A DNA stretch of 35,467 nucleotides from UBA5862 sp002408105 (GCA_034189125.1 JAXHVB010000072.1:1-35467), one strand, 5' to 3'; positions 25,428 through 34,420 are shown, numbered from the stretch's first letter. Notes: a model not told the origin generated them from the letters alone. Translations and numbers: made by a program.

Positions 25428-26867
25428 CTACTCGCTCGGAATGGCAGTGTAGCGGATCCCGGCCATGTACTGGACCACTCGGACCACCTGGCAGCTGTAG
25501 CCGAACTCGTTGTCATACCACACATACAGCACACAGCGGTCACCATCGACGATCGTGGCCTCTGCATCGACAACGCCCGCGTGGCGCGACCCGACGAAAT
25601 CCGTGGAGACGACTTCAGGCGACTTCACAAAGTCGATCTGTTTCTTCAGATCGGAGTTCAGGGCCGCATCCCGCAGAAACTCATTCAGCTCCTCAACGCT
25701 GGTTTCGCGGCCAAGATTCAGGTTGAGGATGGCCAGCGAAATGTTCGGAGTCGGCACTCGGATCGCATTTCCGGTCAACTTTCCGGCCAACTCCGGCAGC
25801 GCCTTGGCGACCGCTTTGGCGGCGCCGGTTTCGGTGATCACCATGTTCATGGGCGCACTGCGGCCGCGGCGATCGCCTTTGTGGTAGTTGTCCAACAGGT
25901 TTTGGTCGTTGGTGTAGGAGTGGACGGTTTCGACGTGGCCGCTGCGCACACCGAATTGCTCGTTGACGACCTTGAGCACAGGCACAATCGCATTGGTGGT
26001 ACAAGACGCCGCGGAGACCACCTTCTCGCCGTCAGTGTCCTGGTGGTTGATGCCAAAAACCACATTTTTGATGTCGCCCTTGCCAGGCGCAGTCAGCAGA
26101 ACCCGGTCGATGCCCCTCCCGCTGAGGTGCTGCTCGAGCCCCGCCTGGTCGCGCCAAATGCCGGTGTTGTCAATCAATATGGCGTTGTGAATTCCATAGC
26201 TCGTGTAGTCAATCTCTGTGGGGGACTTGGCGTAAATCACCTGAATGAAATTGCCATTGGCAATCAAGGCCTGACGCTCTGCGTCGACCGTAATGGCGCC
26301 GTTGAAGTGGCCGTGCACCGAGTCACGTCGCAACAGGCTGGCGCGCTTTTCGAGGTCGCCTGCGTCTTTTCCAGGGCGCACTACAATCGCGCGCAAACGC
26401 AAGAGGTCCCCCCCGCCAGATTTTTCGACCAGCAGGCGAGCCAACAGCCGCCCGATCCGGCCGAATCCGTAAAGCACCACATCCTGGGGTTGCGGCAGTG
26501 GCGACTCGCGGCGCCCAATGATGTTCGAAACCGCTTGGCGCACGTACTCTTCAACCGTCACCTTGCCATCGTACCGGACTGCAAGTTTCCCCAGGTCGAT
26601 CCGGGCCGGCCCCAGGTCCAGCGCTGAAAGTGCTTTGAGAATCCGATAGGTTTCCTGCACGGAAACCCCCGATTGGGTGACCTGGCGGGCGAACTTGTGA
26701 ATGCGCAAGATGTCGATCACCGACTGGTTGACCAGTGCCCGCCCATAGATCGAAGTCACAATGTTGTGTTCGCGGTAGAGCTTCCCGATCAGCGGAATCA
26801 TCGCTTCGGCGATGGTTTCTCGTTCTTTCCATTGAGCGAAATGGCTATCCAAACTGGATTCGGTCAC
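25428..26867 (-). CDS. Glyceraldehyde-3-phosphate dehydrogenase, long Pseudomonas-type form
   Basis: A GAPDH of about 479 residues with an extra N-terminal helical domain of about 110 residues (ERETIAEAMIPLIGKLYREHN and following) before the nucleotide site YGFGRIGRLLARLL. The catalytic cysteine is in AASCTTNAIVP and the histidine in ETVHSYTNDQN. It matches the long GAPDH that stands next to nqr in Pseudomonas (PA3001 type); direction of catalysis and cofactor are not visible. The start is uncertain: GTG 26867 fits the homologues, while the ATG at 26984 would add residues with no conserved look. A 10-base direct repeat and a perfect palindrome lie around and upstream of this start. Confidence 0.88.
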   Translation of the reverse strand: MTESSLDSHFAQWKERETIAEAMIPLIGKLYREHNIVTSIYGRALVNQSVIDILRIHKFARQVTQSGVSVQETYRILKALSALDLGPARIDLGKLAVRYDGKVTVEEYVRQAVSNIIGRRESPLPQPQDVVLYGFGRIGRLLARLLVEKSGGGDLLRLRAIVVRPGKDAGDLEKRASLLRRDSVHGHFNGAITVDAERQALIANGNFIQVIYAKSPTEIDYTSYGIHNAILIDNTGIWRDQAGLEQHLSGRGIDRVLLTAPGKGDIKNVVFGINHQDTDGEKVVSAASCTTNAIVPVLKVVNEQFGVRSGHVETVHSYTNDQNLLDNYHKGDRRGRSAPMNMVITETGAAKAVAKALPELAGKLTGNAIRVPTPNISLAILNLNLGRETSVEELNEFLRDAALNSDLKKQIDFVKSPEVVSTDFVGSRHAGVVDAEATIVDGDRCVLYVWYDNEFGYSCQVVRVVQYMAGIRYTAIPSE

Positions 26868-26897
26868 TGTTGTGTACACCTTGCTTGCTGTTGTGTA
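26867..26897. repeat. Direct repeat CTGTTGTGTA, two copies 21 bases apart
   Basis: Exact 10-base copies lie at 26867-26876 and 26888-26897, two helical turns apart, directly upstream of the chosen start of the long GAPDH gene. This spacing suits cooperative protein binding, but chance cannot be ruled out. Confidence 0.45.
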
Positions 26898-26936
26898 AGA
26901 GAAACCTGAACGGTCAGTTGATGCTCGGGTCAAGGC

Positions 26937-26952
26937 CCGTGTTGCAACACGG
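26937..26952. promoter_or_regulatory. Perfect 16-bp palindrome upstream of long GAPDH
   Basis: CCGTGTTGCAACACGG is exactly self-complementary and lies about 70 bases upstream of the start of the long GAPDH gene. It could be an operator for a dimeric regulator; it does not match the HexR site known for Pseudomonas glycolytic genes. Confidence 0.45.
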
Positions 26953-27106
26953 CGATCGCTGTCTTGGCACGCCGCCACGCACATCCGGAACCCGGGCCAT
27001 GGCGCAGCGGCCTGCCCAAACCTCCCAAAGAGACGGTGCCACGAACCCCCAGGGCGCGCACATTATCCTTGCTGGTCGGCCCCGAGGCAATTTGGAGACA
27101 GTGGGC

Positions 27107-27982
27107 TCAGCGATTGATGCGCGCAACGACCTGATTACCGCAACCCCGATACTCCACCGCATCGAAAGAAAGCGCAGCCGCCAAGGCAATACCGCGACCG
27201 TGGGCATCGCGCATTCGCTTGGTGGAGATCTCCATGAACGGCCGCCAGTCAAACCCCTGGCCCTGATCGGTGATGGTAATCACCACCGCACTCGGCTCCT
27301 GTTCGACAGCCACCTTTACCCGTTTGTCTCGATGCGCGGGGTCCTCCAGGCGCCGCTCGACCTCATCTTCCCACCCCCCGTCGCGGATGAGTTCACCTTT
27401 CTGCTGATAAGAAATCCCAAGGTTGCCATGCTCAATGGCATTGATCAGCAGCTCATTCACACCATGAAGTGCCTTGGTGGGGTCCGGGCAAACCGCCGCA
27501 ACCAAGGTAGCGACGCGGCGTGCTTCGTCTAAGTTGCGCAGGTAAAAGCAGCCGCTTTGCAGCAGCTGGAGTGTCGAGCTTTGAACCGATGCCGCCGATT
27601 GACGGCGAGGGTAAGCCCGCAGCGCGGCCTGAATCGCAGCGGCATCGCCCGGAGCGGCCCAGGCAAAGCGCACTTCAGCTGGAATCTGTTGAACCAGGGC
27701 CTCGCTGTCCGTGGAAACCACCACGGGCAATCCGTGCAAAGGCGGATGTGCAGCAATCTCACGCAACAGCCGGGCCACCGTGTCGACACAGCCCACCGAC
27801 TGCAGCACCAAGCCGGCCCAGCGCTCGGGGTCCGCGACCAGCATCCGTTTGGCAAGCTCCAACGACTGAACGCATTGCAGGTCCCAGCCTGTACGTGACA
27901 GGTGACGCTCGGTGGCGTCACGTCGACCCTGGTTTTCGTCGATCAACAACAGACAACTCGGATCTGGCGTGGTGTCGGACAT
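27107..27982 (-). CDS. Degenerate receiver domain fused to an HATPase domain
   Basis: About 291 residues. The N-terminal half folds like a response regulator receiver (CLLLIDENQGRRDATERHL, then LPVVVSTDSEALVQ), but the place of the phospho-accepting Asp reads AGLVLQSVGC, with Gln instead of Asp. The C-terminal half is an HATPase of the anti-sigma/serine kinase type, with the N-box NELLINAIEHGNLGI, ITDQGQGFDWRPF and the G-loop GRGIALAAAL. There is no histidine phosphotransfer domain. It is thus not a standard two-component protein; it may bind a sigma or anti-anti-sigma partner. ATG 27982 is chosen as the point where the receiver begins; 28096 is an alternative. It is divergent from acnB. Confidence 0.78.
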   Translation of the reverse strand: MSDTTPDPSCLLLIDENQGRRDATERHLSRTGWDLQCVQSLELAKRMLVADPERWAGLVLQSVGCVDTVARLLREIAAHPPLHGLPVVVSTDSEALVQQIPAEVRFAWAAPGDAAAIQAALRAYPRRQSAASVQSSTLQLLQSGCFYLRNLDEARRVATLVAAVCPDPTKALHGVNELLINAIEHGNLGISYQQKGELIRDGGWEDEVERRLEDPAHRDKRVKVAVEQEPSAVVITITDQGQGFDWRPFMEISTKRMRDAHGRGIALAAALSFDAVEYRGCGNQVVARINR

Positions 27983-28116
27983 ATCGCTCGCGGCGTCGGC
28001 TGGAGGGCGTGGGTTGCAGCCAGTCAGACCTGGCGGGCCGGCCGAGACCGCGCGATGAGGCACTGCGGGTGCGGCCATGCGTTTAAAAGTAGTCAACCCG
28101 ACCCCAGCCCGCCACT

Positions 28117-28145
28117 TAGACAGCGCCCACGGTCACCGCTATAAT
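28117..28145 (+). promoter_or_regulatory. Sigma70 promoter of acnB
   Basis: TAGACA (five of six -35 matches, 28117-28122), a 17-base spacer and perfect TATAAT (28140-28145). Transcription would start near 28152 and leave a leader of about 110 bases before the GTG start codon of acnB. Confidence 0.72.
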
Positions 28146-28262
28146 TTCGCGCCTGATTTCGCCGCTCTGATCCAGCTCAAACCCTTGAGTATGTCCGGGT
28201 GTTGGCCCAGCAACAGTGGGCTGCCCGTTCGCCAGGAGCCGTCAACCACGAGGGAGTGCAAG

Positions 28263-30842
28263 GTGCTCGAATCCTACCGCCAACATGTCGAAGAACGCGC
28301 TCACGAAGGGGTTCCCCCCAAGCCTCTGAACGCCGAACAGGTCGCTGCTTTGGTCGAGTTGTTGCAGCAACCCCCTGCCGGTGAAGAAGCGTTCTTGCTT
28401 GAGCTTCTGACCGAACGGGTGCCCCCCGGAGTCGACGAAGCTGCGTATGTGAAGGCCGGATTCCTAGCCGCCATCGTTCGCGGCGAGTCCAGCTCACCCC
28501 TCGTCGACCGGCGCCATGCGGCCGAGTTGCTCGGTACCATGCTCGGCGGATACAACATCGAGCCACTCATCGCACTGCTTGATGACGACGAACTGGCTCC
28601 CGTGGCTGCCGAGGCGCTCAGCAAAACCTTGCTGATGTTCGACGCCGCGCACGATGTGCTGGAAAAGGCCAACGCAGGGAACCCCCACGCCAAGCAGGTG
28701 GCCAATGCCTGGGCGGAGGCCACCTGGTTCACCAGCCGCCCCGCCGTGCCCGAGTGCATCACCGTCACGGTGTTCAAGGTGGAGGGCGAGACCAACACCG
28801 ACGACCTATCGCCCGCCGGTGACGCCTGGAGCCGCCCGGATATCCCCCTACACGCCAAAGCCATGCTGGTAAAACGCATCGAGCAACCGTTGGAAACGAT
28901 CGACCGCCTGAAGAAGGTCGGCCACCCGCTGGCCTATGTCGGCGATGTGGTCGGAACCGGCTCCTCGCGCAAATCCGCGACCAACTCGGTGCTCTGGCAC
29001 ATGGGTGAGGACATCCCTTACGTGCCGAACAAGCGCGGTGGCGGAGTGTGCATCGGCGGCAAAATCGCCCCAATTTTCTTCAACACCATGGAAGATGCCG
29101 GCGCCCTGCCCTTCGAGTGCGATGTCACCGCCCTCAACATGGGCGATGTCATCGACATCTACCCCTACGAAGGCGTCATCAAACGCCATGACAGCGACGA
29201 GGAAGTCACCCGCTTCGAACTGAAATCAGACGTCATCCTGGATGAGGTGCGTGCCGGCGGACGCATTCCCTTGATCATCGGACGCGGGCTCACCGACCGC
29301 GTGCGCCGCGCGCTCGGGCTTGCGCCGAGCGATGCATTCAGACGCCCACAAGCCCCATCCGACAGTGCAGCAGGCTTCACCCTCGCACAGAAAATGGTCG
29401 GCAAAGCCTGTGGTGTCGAGGGCATCCGTCCTGGAACCTACTGTGAACCCCATATGACCACCGTCGGTTCCCAGGACACCACCGGGCCCATGACCCGGGA
29501 CGAACTCAAGGACCTTGCCTGCCTCGGATTTTCCGCTGACCTGGTCATGCAGTCCTTCTGTCACACCGCGGCCTATCCCAAGCCGGTGGACATCGAGACC
29601 CAGCACACCCTGCCAGACTTCATCATGAACCGCGGCGGGGTCTCCCTGCGCCCGGGCGATGGCATCATCCACTCGTGGCTGAACCGCATGCTGCTGCCCG
29701 ACACCGTCGGCACCGGCGGAGATTCCCACACCCGTTTCCCGCTGGGCATCTCATTTCCGGCTGGATCGGGCCTGGTGGCCTTCGCCGCCGCGACTGGAGT
29801 GATGCCACTGGACATGCCGGAATCTGTTCTGGTCCGCTTCAGCGGGGAGATTCAACCTGGGGTGACACTGCGTGACCTGGTCAACGCAATTCCCTACGCT
29901 GCAATTCAACAGGGCCTTCTAACCGTCGAGAAAAAAGGCAAGAAAAACATTTTTTCAGGCAAGATCTTGGAGATCGAAGGCCTTCCAAAGCTTAAGGTCG
30001 AGCAGGCCTTCGAAATTTCCGACGCATCGGCAGAACGCTCCGCAGCCGGCTGTACCATCAAGCTGGATCAGGAGCCGATCGCCGAGTACCTGAACTCCAA
30101 CATCGTGATGCTGCGGTGGATGATCGACAATGGCTATGGCAACCGCCGGACGATTGAGCGGCGCATCGCCGCCATGGAAAGCTGGCTGGCCGACCCCGTA
30201 TTGATGGAAGCTGACGCCAACGCCGAATATGCTGCGGTGATCGACATCAACCTCAACGCCATCACCGAACCCCTGCTTGCCTGTCCGAACGACCCGGATG
30301 ATGTGAAACCACTTTCCGAGGTGGCAGGCGACGGCATCGACGAAGTCTTCATCGGGTCCTGCATGACCAACATCGGACACTTCCGCGCGGCAGGAAAAAT
30401 GCTCGAAAAGGCGGGCACCATTCCCACCCGGCTGTGGATTTCGCCACCAACCCGCATGGACCAGCGCCAGTTGATGGAAGAGGGCTACTACAACATCTAC
30501 GCGCGAGTTGGCGCACGCACCGAAATGCCCGGCTGTTCGTTGTGCATGGGCAACCAGGCTCGGGTCGCCGCCAACACCACTGTGGTATCGACCTCGACCC
30601 GCAACTTCCCCAATCGGTTGGGGGACGGCGCCGATGTGTACCTTGCCTCGGCTGAATTGGCATCGGTGGCGGCCATCCTGGGCAAGCTGCCGACGCCCGC
30701 CGAGTACCTGGAATATGCAAATGCACTCAACCCGATGGCGCCCGAGGTGTACCGCTACCTCAATTTCGACCAGATCAGCGATTACATCAGCGCTGCAGAG
30801 CGGGCCAAAATCCCAGCGGTGAATGTCAGCGTTGCTTCTTAA
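28263..30842 (+). CDS. acnB: Aconitate hydratase B
   Basis: The main TCA-cycle aconitase, 859 residues, converting citrate to isocitrate and able to act on 2-methylisocitrate. It is closely similar in layout to E. coli AcnB: the N-terminal HEAT-like domain (LESYRQHVEERA, PPGVDEAAYVKAGFLAA), the swivel domain (VTVFKVEGETNTDDLSPAGD), and the catalytic domains with GTGGDSHTRFP. The [4Fe-4S] ligands are the Cys in IGSCMTNIGHF and the pair in PGCSLCMGNQ. The true start is GTG 28263 with AGGGAG six bases upstream; it begins like E. coli AcnB, so the in-frame ATG at 28077 is rejected. It has its own promoter and terminator. Confidence 0.97.
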   Translation: MLESYRQHVEERAHEGVPPKPLNAEQVAALVELLQQPPAGEEAFLLELLTERVPPGVDEAAYVKAGFLAAIVRGESSSPLVDRRHAAELLGTMLGGYNIEPLIALLDDDELAPVAAEALSKTLLMFDAAHDVLEKANAGNPHAKQVANAWAEATWFTSRPAVPECITVTVFKVEGETNTDDLSPAGDAWSRPDIPLHAKAMLVKRIEQPLETIDRLKKVGHPLAYVGDVVGTGSSRKSATNSVLWHMGEDIPYVPNKRGGGVCIGGKIAPIFFNTMEDAGALPFECDVTALNMGDVIDIYPYEGVIKRHDSDEEVTRFELKSDVILDEVRAGGRIPLIIGRGLTDRVRRALGLAPSDAFRRPQAPSDSAAGFTLAQKMVGKACGVEGIRPGTYCEPHMTTVGSQDTTGPMTRDELKDLACLGFSADLVMQSFCHTAAYPKPVDIETQHTLPDFIMNRGGVSLRPGDGIIHSWLNRMLLPDTVGTGGDSHTRFPLGISFPAGSGLVAFAAATGVMPLDMPESVLVRFSGEIQPGVTLRDLVNAIPYAAIQQGLLTVEKKGKKNIFSGKILEIEGLPKLKVEQAFEISDASAERSAAGCTIKLDQEPIAEYLNSNIVMLRWMIDNGYGNRRTIERRIAAMESWLADPVLMEADANAEYAAVIDINLNAITEPLLACPNDPDDVKPLSEVAGDGIDEVFIGSCMTNIGHFRAAGKMLEKAGTIPTRLWISPPTRMDQRQLMEEGYYNIYARVGARTEMPGCSLCMGNQARVAANTTVVSTSTRNFPNRLGDGADVYLASAELASVAAILGKLPTPAEYLEYANALNPMAPEVYRYLNFDQISDYISAAERAKIPAVNVSVAS

Positions 30843-30874
30843 AGCGCGAAAACGCGAACCGACACTGGATCGAC

Positions 30875-30901
30875 AACCCCGCCACTGGCGGGGTTTTTTT
30901 T
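30875..30901 (+). terminator. Rho-independent terminator after acnB
   Basis: Stem AACCCCGCC with loop ACT and GGCGGGGTT, followed by a run of eight T, about 33 bases after the acnB stop. A textbook intrinsic terminator. Confidence 0.92.
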
Positions 30902-31007
30902 GACTGCTTAGCCTGTGCAGCCCTTCATCGACCGGTTCAGGTACGCCCCGCCAAGGGGTAGACTGGCGGACCGCCCACAACAACGACAACGACATCGGGG
31001 GTTTGCC

Positions 31008-31787
31008 ATGTCTTCTCTGTTTGACCTGACCGGAAAGGTCGCACTCATTACCGGTTCTTCGCGGGGGATCGGCCGAGCCATCGCAGAAGCCATGGCGCAG
31101 CACGGCGCCTCTGTGGTGGTCTCGAGCCGCAAAGCCGAAGCCTGCGAGCAGGTTGCACAGCACATCAACCACCAGCTGTGCGCCGATGGACCCGGCCGCG
31201 CCATTGTGGTGCCCTGCAACATTTCATCCAAACCAGAGCTCGAAAATCTGGTACAGGAAACGGAGCGTCAACTGGGCCGAATCGACATCCTGGTGTGCAA
31301 CGCTGCGGTCAATCCCTTCTTTGGCCCGTCGGCACAGATACCGGACAGCGCATTCAACAAGATCCTGCAGTGCAACCTGACCGCGAACCACTGGCTCACG
31401 CAAATGGTGGCCCCAACAATGGCCGAACGTGGCGATGGTGTCATCATTTTGATCTCGTCCATCGGTGGAGTGCACGGCTCGTCAACGCTTGGTGCCTACG
31501 CCATCTCCAAGGCCGCGGACATGCAATTGGCGCGCAACCTGGCGGTAGAGTACGGCGCCAGCAATGTGCGGGCGAACGCGATTGCGCCCGGTTTGATCCA
31601 AACCGACTTTGCAAGGGCCTTGTGGGAAAATCCGGATATTCTGGCCGCTTCGACTGCACACACACCACTGAAGCGAATTGGGCAGCCGGATGAAATCTCC
31701 GGAGCGGCGGTGTTTTTGGCGTCACGGGCGGGCCAGTTTATGACAGGACAAACCCTGGTAATCGACGGGGGCACCACCATCGCCTGA
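31008..31787 (+). CDS. Short-chain dehydrogenase/reductase
   Basis: A classical SDR of 259 residues acting on an alcohol or ketone with NAD(P). The nucleotide motif is TGSSRGIGRAIAE, the structural motif is CNAAV (NNAG-like), the catalytic Ser is in ISSIGG and the YxxxK pair in YAISKAADMQLARNLA. It ends in the FMTGQTLVIDGGTTIA segment common to FabG-like enzymes. ATG 31008 follows GGGGG and begins the conserved fold; the in-frame start at 30915 lies too close to the acnB terminator. Substrate unknown. It converges on the DUF815 gene. Confidence 0.92.
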   Translation: MSSLFDLTGKVALITGSSRGIGRAIAEAMAQHGASVVVSSRKAEACEQVAQHINHQLCADGPGRAIVVPCNISSKPELENLVQETERQLGRIDILVCNAAVNPFFGPSAQIPDSAFNKILQCNLTANHWLTQMVAPTMAERGDGVIILISSIGGVHGSSTLGAYAISKAADMQLARNLAVEYGASNVRANAIAPGLIQTDFARALWENPDILAASTAHTPLKRIGQPDEISGAAVFLASRAGQFMTGQTLVIDGGTTIA

Positions 31788-31829
31788 TGTGCCATGGCTG
31801 GGGATGGGTCTACGGCGCAGCCCAGCACT

Positions 31830-32702
31830 TCATTCAGTGGAGGGCGGGGCCAACTCCAGAAGACTTCGCCCCACGCAGTCGCGGGCAAACTGGTACGCCG
31901 TACGCCCGCTGCGGTTTCCTCGGGTGCGGCTCCACAACAGGGCCGCTTCCCGACGCGCTGCATCGAACCGACCGTCGCCACCATGTCTGGCGGCCAGGCG
32001 CTCCACCCAACACGCAGCGGCCTCGAGGTAACGCTCCTGACTGAATGGATGGAAGGAAAGCCACAACCCAAACCGATCAGACAGTGAAATCTTCTCCTCC
32101 GTGGTGTCCCCGGCGTGGATCTCCCCACCCCGCACCTCGGCTTCGAGGTTCTCCTGCATGGACTCGGGCATCAGGTGACGGCGATTGGATGTCGCATAAA
32201 TGAGGTGGTTTTCCCCACCGCTCGCCAGCGAACCATCCAATACACTTTTGAGGTGTTTGTAGTTCCCCTCCCCCGCCTCGAAGGAGAGGTCATCGCAGAA
32301 CAGCACGAACCGAAAGGGCGCTCTGCGGATGAGCTCGATAAGTTGCGGAAGCTGTGCCAGCTGGGTCTTATCGACTTCGATCACACGCAGCCCACTGGCG
32401 AGGTAACGGTGCAGCAATGCCCGCACCAGGGATGATTTCCCAGTGCCACGCGCACCCCACATTAGGGCATGGTTGGCCGGCATGCCTCGTAGAAAGCGCT
32501 GGGTGTTGTTCTCCAACTGGGCTCGTTGCCGTTCGATGCCCACCAGGTCATCCAACTCAATGCGCTCGCCCGGACTCAGCGGAAAAAAACCGCGATCCTC
32601 CTGCCAAGCCGCCACGGCGGTGGAGCGCCAGTCCGGAGCGGGATTTTGGGGTGGGGCCAATCGTTCAAGCCCCTCAGCGATTCGCGCGAGCGCAGACTCC
32701 AT
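31830..32702 (-). CDS. DUF815 family ATP-binding protein
   Basis: An AAA-like ATPase of about 290 residues. Walker A is GARGTGKSSLV and Walker B FVLFCDDLSFE, followed by the sensor-like IYATSNRRHLMP and the DRFGLWLSFHPFSQERYL segment typical of DUF815. The cellular role of this family is not established. ATG 32702 begins at the part that resembles homologues; GTG 32741, two bases after the thioesterase stop, would add 13 residues. It is the third gene of an operon with two hotdog proteins. Confidence 0.9.
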   Translation of the reverse strand: MESALARIAEGLERLAPPQNPAPDWRSTAVAAWQEDRGFFPLSPGERIELDDLVGIERQRAQLENNTQRFLRGMPANHALMWGARGTGKSSLVRALLHRYLASGLRVIEVDKTQLAQLPQLIELIRRAPFRFVLFCDDLSFEAGEGNYKHLKSVLDGSLASGGENHLIYATSNRRHLMPESMQENLEAEVRGGEIHAGDTTEEKISLSDRFGLWLSFHPFSQERYLEAAACWVERLAARHGGDGRFDAARREAALLWSRTRGNRSGRTAYQFARDCVGRSLLELAPPSTE

Positions 32703-32743
32703 ACTGGGGTTGGGCGGCGCGGGGCCGCTGTCAGGGCGCACGC

Positions 32744-33190
32744 TCAACGGTCTTCGGGAGTGACCTTGCAGTGGTAGCGGGCCACTGCAATGGGTTTTTC
32801 CAGGTCGTCTTGCCAACAGGTCACCGCCACATTGGCAATGCGGCGACCCTGCTTGGTGGTGCTGCACCGGGCAAAGGTCTCCAGCGGCCGGCCAGACCGG
32901 AGGTAGTCGATGTTGGCATCGATGACCTTGGGCATCGTCAGTGATTCAGAGGTCCACAGCAGGTGCAAAATGGCTGCGTTCTCGATGAGCCCGGCAATCA
33001 CTCCGCCATGAATGGCCGGGAGATGCACGTTGCCGACGTTGTCCCACTTGTAGGGCACTCGAAAAACCGGGCCCAACGCGTCGTGGTGGTCCACCTGAAT
33101 CCCGAGCAAGCGCGCATAGGGAATGAGGGCATCAACGGCGGCGTAATCTCCGAAAGACCGCGCCTGCTCGAACATGGCCTGATAGTCCAT
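32744..33190 (-). CDS. Hotdog-fold thioesterase, PaaI-like (second copy)
   Basis: A 148-residue hotdog protein that probably cleaves acyl-CoA or aryl-CoA thioesters. The hallmark is HLPAIHGGVIAGLIENAA, with the HGG turn before the long central helix. ATG 33190 shares its first base with the stop of the upstream thioesterase (TGATG) and has GAGGGG six bases before it, so the pair is translated together. The paralogous protein upstream differs clearly in sequence, so they may have different substrates or form a heteromer. Confidence 0.85.
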   Translation of the reverse strand: MDYQAMFEQARSFGDYAAVDALIPYARLLGIQVDHHDALGPVFRVPYKWDNVGNVHLPAIHGGVIAGLIENAAILHLLWTSESLTMPKVIDANIDYLRSGRPLETFARCSTTKQGRRIANVAVTCWQDDLEKPIAVARYHCKVTPEDR

Positions 33191-33684
33191 CAGCTGCCCC
33201 TCATGGTCGATTTGCTGACATCGCTGGATGCGCGCATGAAGGTCGACACGCTGTGGGCAATGGGATCGTCTTCGGTGTGGTAGACCTGCGCACGAATAAA
33301 AGCGACGGTGCGCGTCAGCTTGTAGCATTCGGCCATGCAGTAGAGGTCAAGCCCTGGAGAGGCGGGCTTCAGGTAATCAATGCGCAGGTCCAGCGTGGCA
33401 ATGGTCTCGGGTGCCGGCACCGCACAGAACACCGCCTTGCCGCTGGTTGAGTCGACCAGAGACAACACCACTCCGCCGTGGAGGGCACCGGTCTCCGGAT
33501 TACCAATGAAGATGTCTCGGTACGGCAAGCGCATCACCGCGCGGTCCCGTTCAGCAGACACCAACTCAAGACCTAGGACGGCCGAGTGGGGAATTTCAGA
33601 CAAAGCCTCGCTCATGATGTGGCGTCGGTACTTTGGTTGATCAATGAGATACGGGCGGGACGAATCCGACTCGGGGGTCGACAA
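33190..33684 (-). CDS. Hotdog-fold thioesterase, PaaI-like (first copy)
   Basis: A hotdog thioesterase of about 164 residues with the motif GALHGGVVLSLVDSTSG and the strand segment TIATLDLRIDYLKPA. I choose TTG 33684, with AGGAG six bases upstream, because the extra N-terminal residues resemble those of homologues (a Tyr-rich stretch before IPHSAVLGLELV). The ATG at 33615 would give a shorter protein starting MSEALSEIPH. First gene of the thioesterase pair and DUF815 operon; divergent from the ferritin-like gene. Confidence 0.82.
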   Translation of the reverse strand: MSTPESDSSRPYLIDQPKYRRHIMSEALSEIPHSAVLGLELVSAERDRAVMRLPYRDIFIGNPETGALHGGVVLSLVDSTSGKAVFCAVPAPETIATLDLRIDYLKPASPGLDLYCMAECYKLTRTVAFIRAQVYHTEDDPIAHSVSTFMRASSDVSKSTMRGS

Positions 33685-33883
33685 TGCTAGCTCCTCGGGT
33701 TGACACTGCACGGCTTCAACGCAAGAAGCCAATTGTAGGCAGGGCCCCGGATCGCAGCAACCTGAGACCCAAGGTTCAAATGGACCCTCGGTTGGCGCGT
33801 GTTGGCGCCTGAAGCGAACTCGATGCAGCATGCAGGGTCAAATTTAATGATTCTGGCGGCACCAATCCAAAGAAGGAGGATGC

Positions 33884-34414
33884 ATGACCGACCAACCGTT
33901 CCTCACCGACGTAAAGACCCTGCGTGAGCGGGCCAGACGCCACATGGAGCGCGGCGCAGTCACCGAAGGCTATGGTGCCGACATCGGCCAGGTGATCCAC
34001 ATACTGAACGAAGCGCTGGCCACGGAAATTGTCTGCACGCTCCGCTACAAACGCCACCACTTCATGGCCAGCGGGTTGAATTCGCAGGCCGCAGCGGCGG
34101 AGTTCTTGGAGCACGCCAACGAAGAACAGCAACACGCGGACCAGATCGCCGCGCGCATTGTCCAACTGGGAGGTGCGCCGAACTTTTCTCCAGAGGGGTT
34201 GCTCACAAGGTCTCACGCCGAGTACGTGGAGGGATCCACGCTCAAGGAAATGATTGAAGAAGACCTGGTTGCCGAGCGGATTGCCATCGACAGCTACCGC
34301 GAAATCATCCAGTACCTCGGCAATGCCGATCCCACAACGCGGCGCATGCTGGAGGAAATCCTAGCAGTCGAAGAAGAACACGCCGACGACCTGCTCGACC
34401 TATTGGAACAGTAG
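33884..34414 (+). CDS. Ferritin-like protein (bacterioferritin/Dps-like)
   Basis: A 176-residue four-helix-bundle protein for iron storage or protection from iron-driven oxidation. Likely diiron ligands are E48 in LATEIVCTLRY, E81 and H84 in HANEEQQHAD, E131 in LVAERIAIDSY, and E163 and H166 in AVEEEHADDL, the two ExxH pattern of ferritins. It lacks an obvious haem-ligand Met equivalent. GGAGG five bases upstream makes ATG 33884 secure. It is a single gene; a 30-base-loop inverted repeat (AGGCCGGC / GCCGGCCT, 34421-34466) follows and could end transcription. Confidence 0.88.
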   Translation: MTDQPFLTDVKTLRERARRHMERGAVTEGYGADIGQVIHILNEALATEIVCTLRYKRHHFMASGLNSQAAAAEFLEHANEEQQHADQIAARIVQLGGAPNFSPEGLLTRSHAEYVEGSTLKEMIEEDLVAERIAIDSYREIIQYLGNADPTTRRMLEEILAVEEEHADDLLDLLEQ

Positions 34415-34420
34415 CGCGCA

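Noticed and set aside
29955..31172. Minus-strand frame across acnB and its terminator
   Set aside because: It crosses the acnB terminator and has no recognisable protein; it is a shadow frame.
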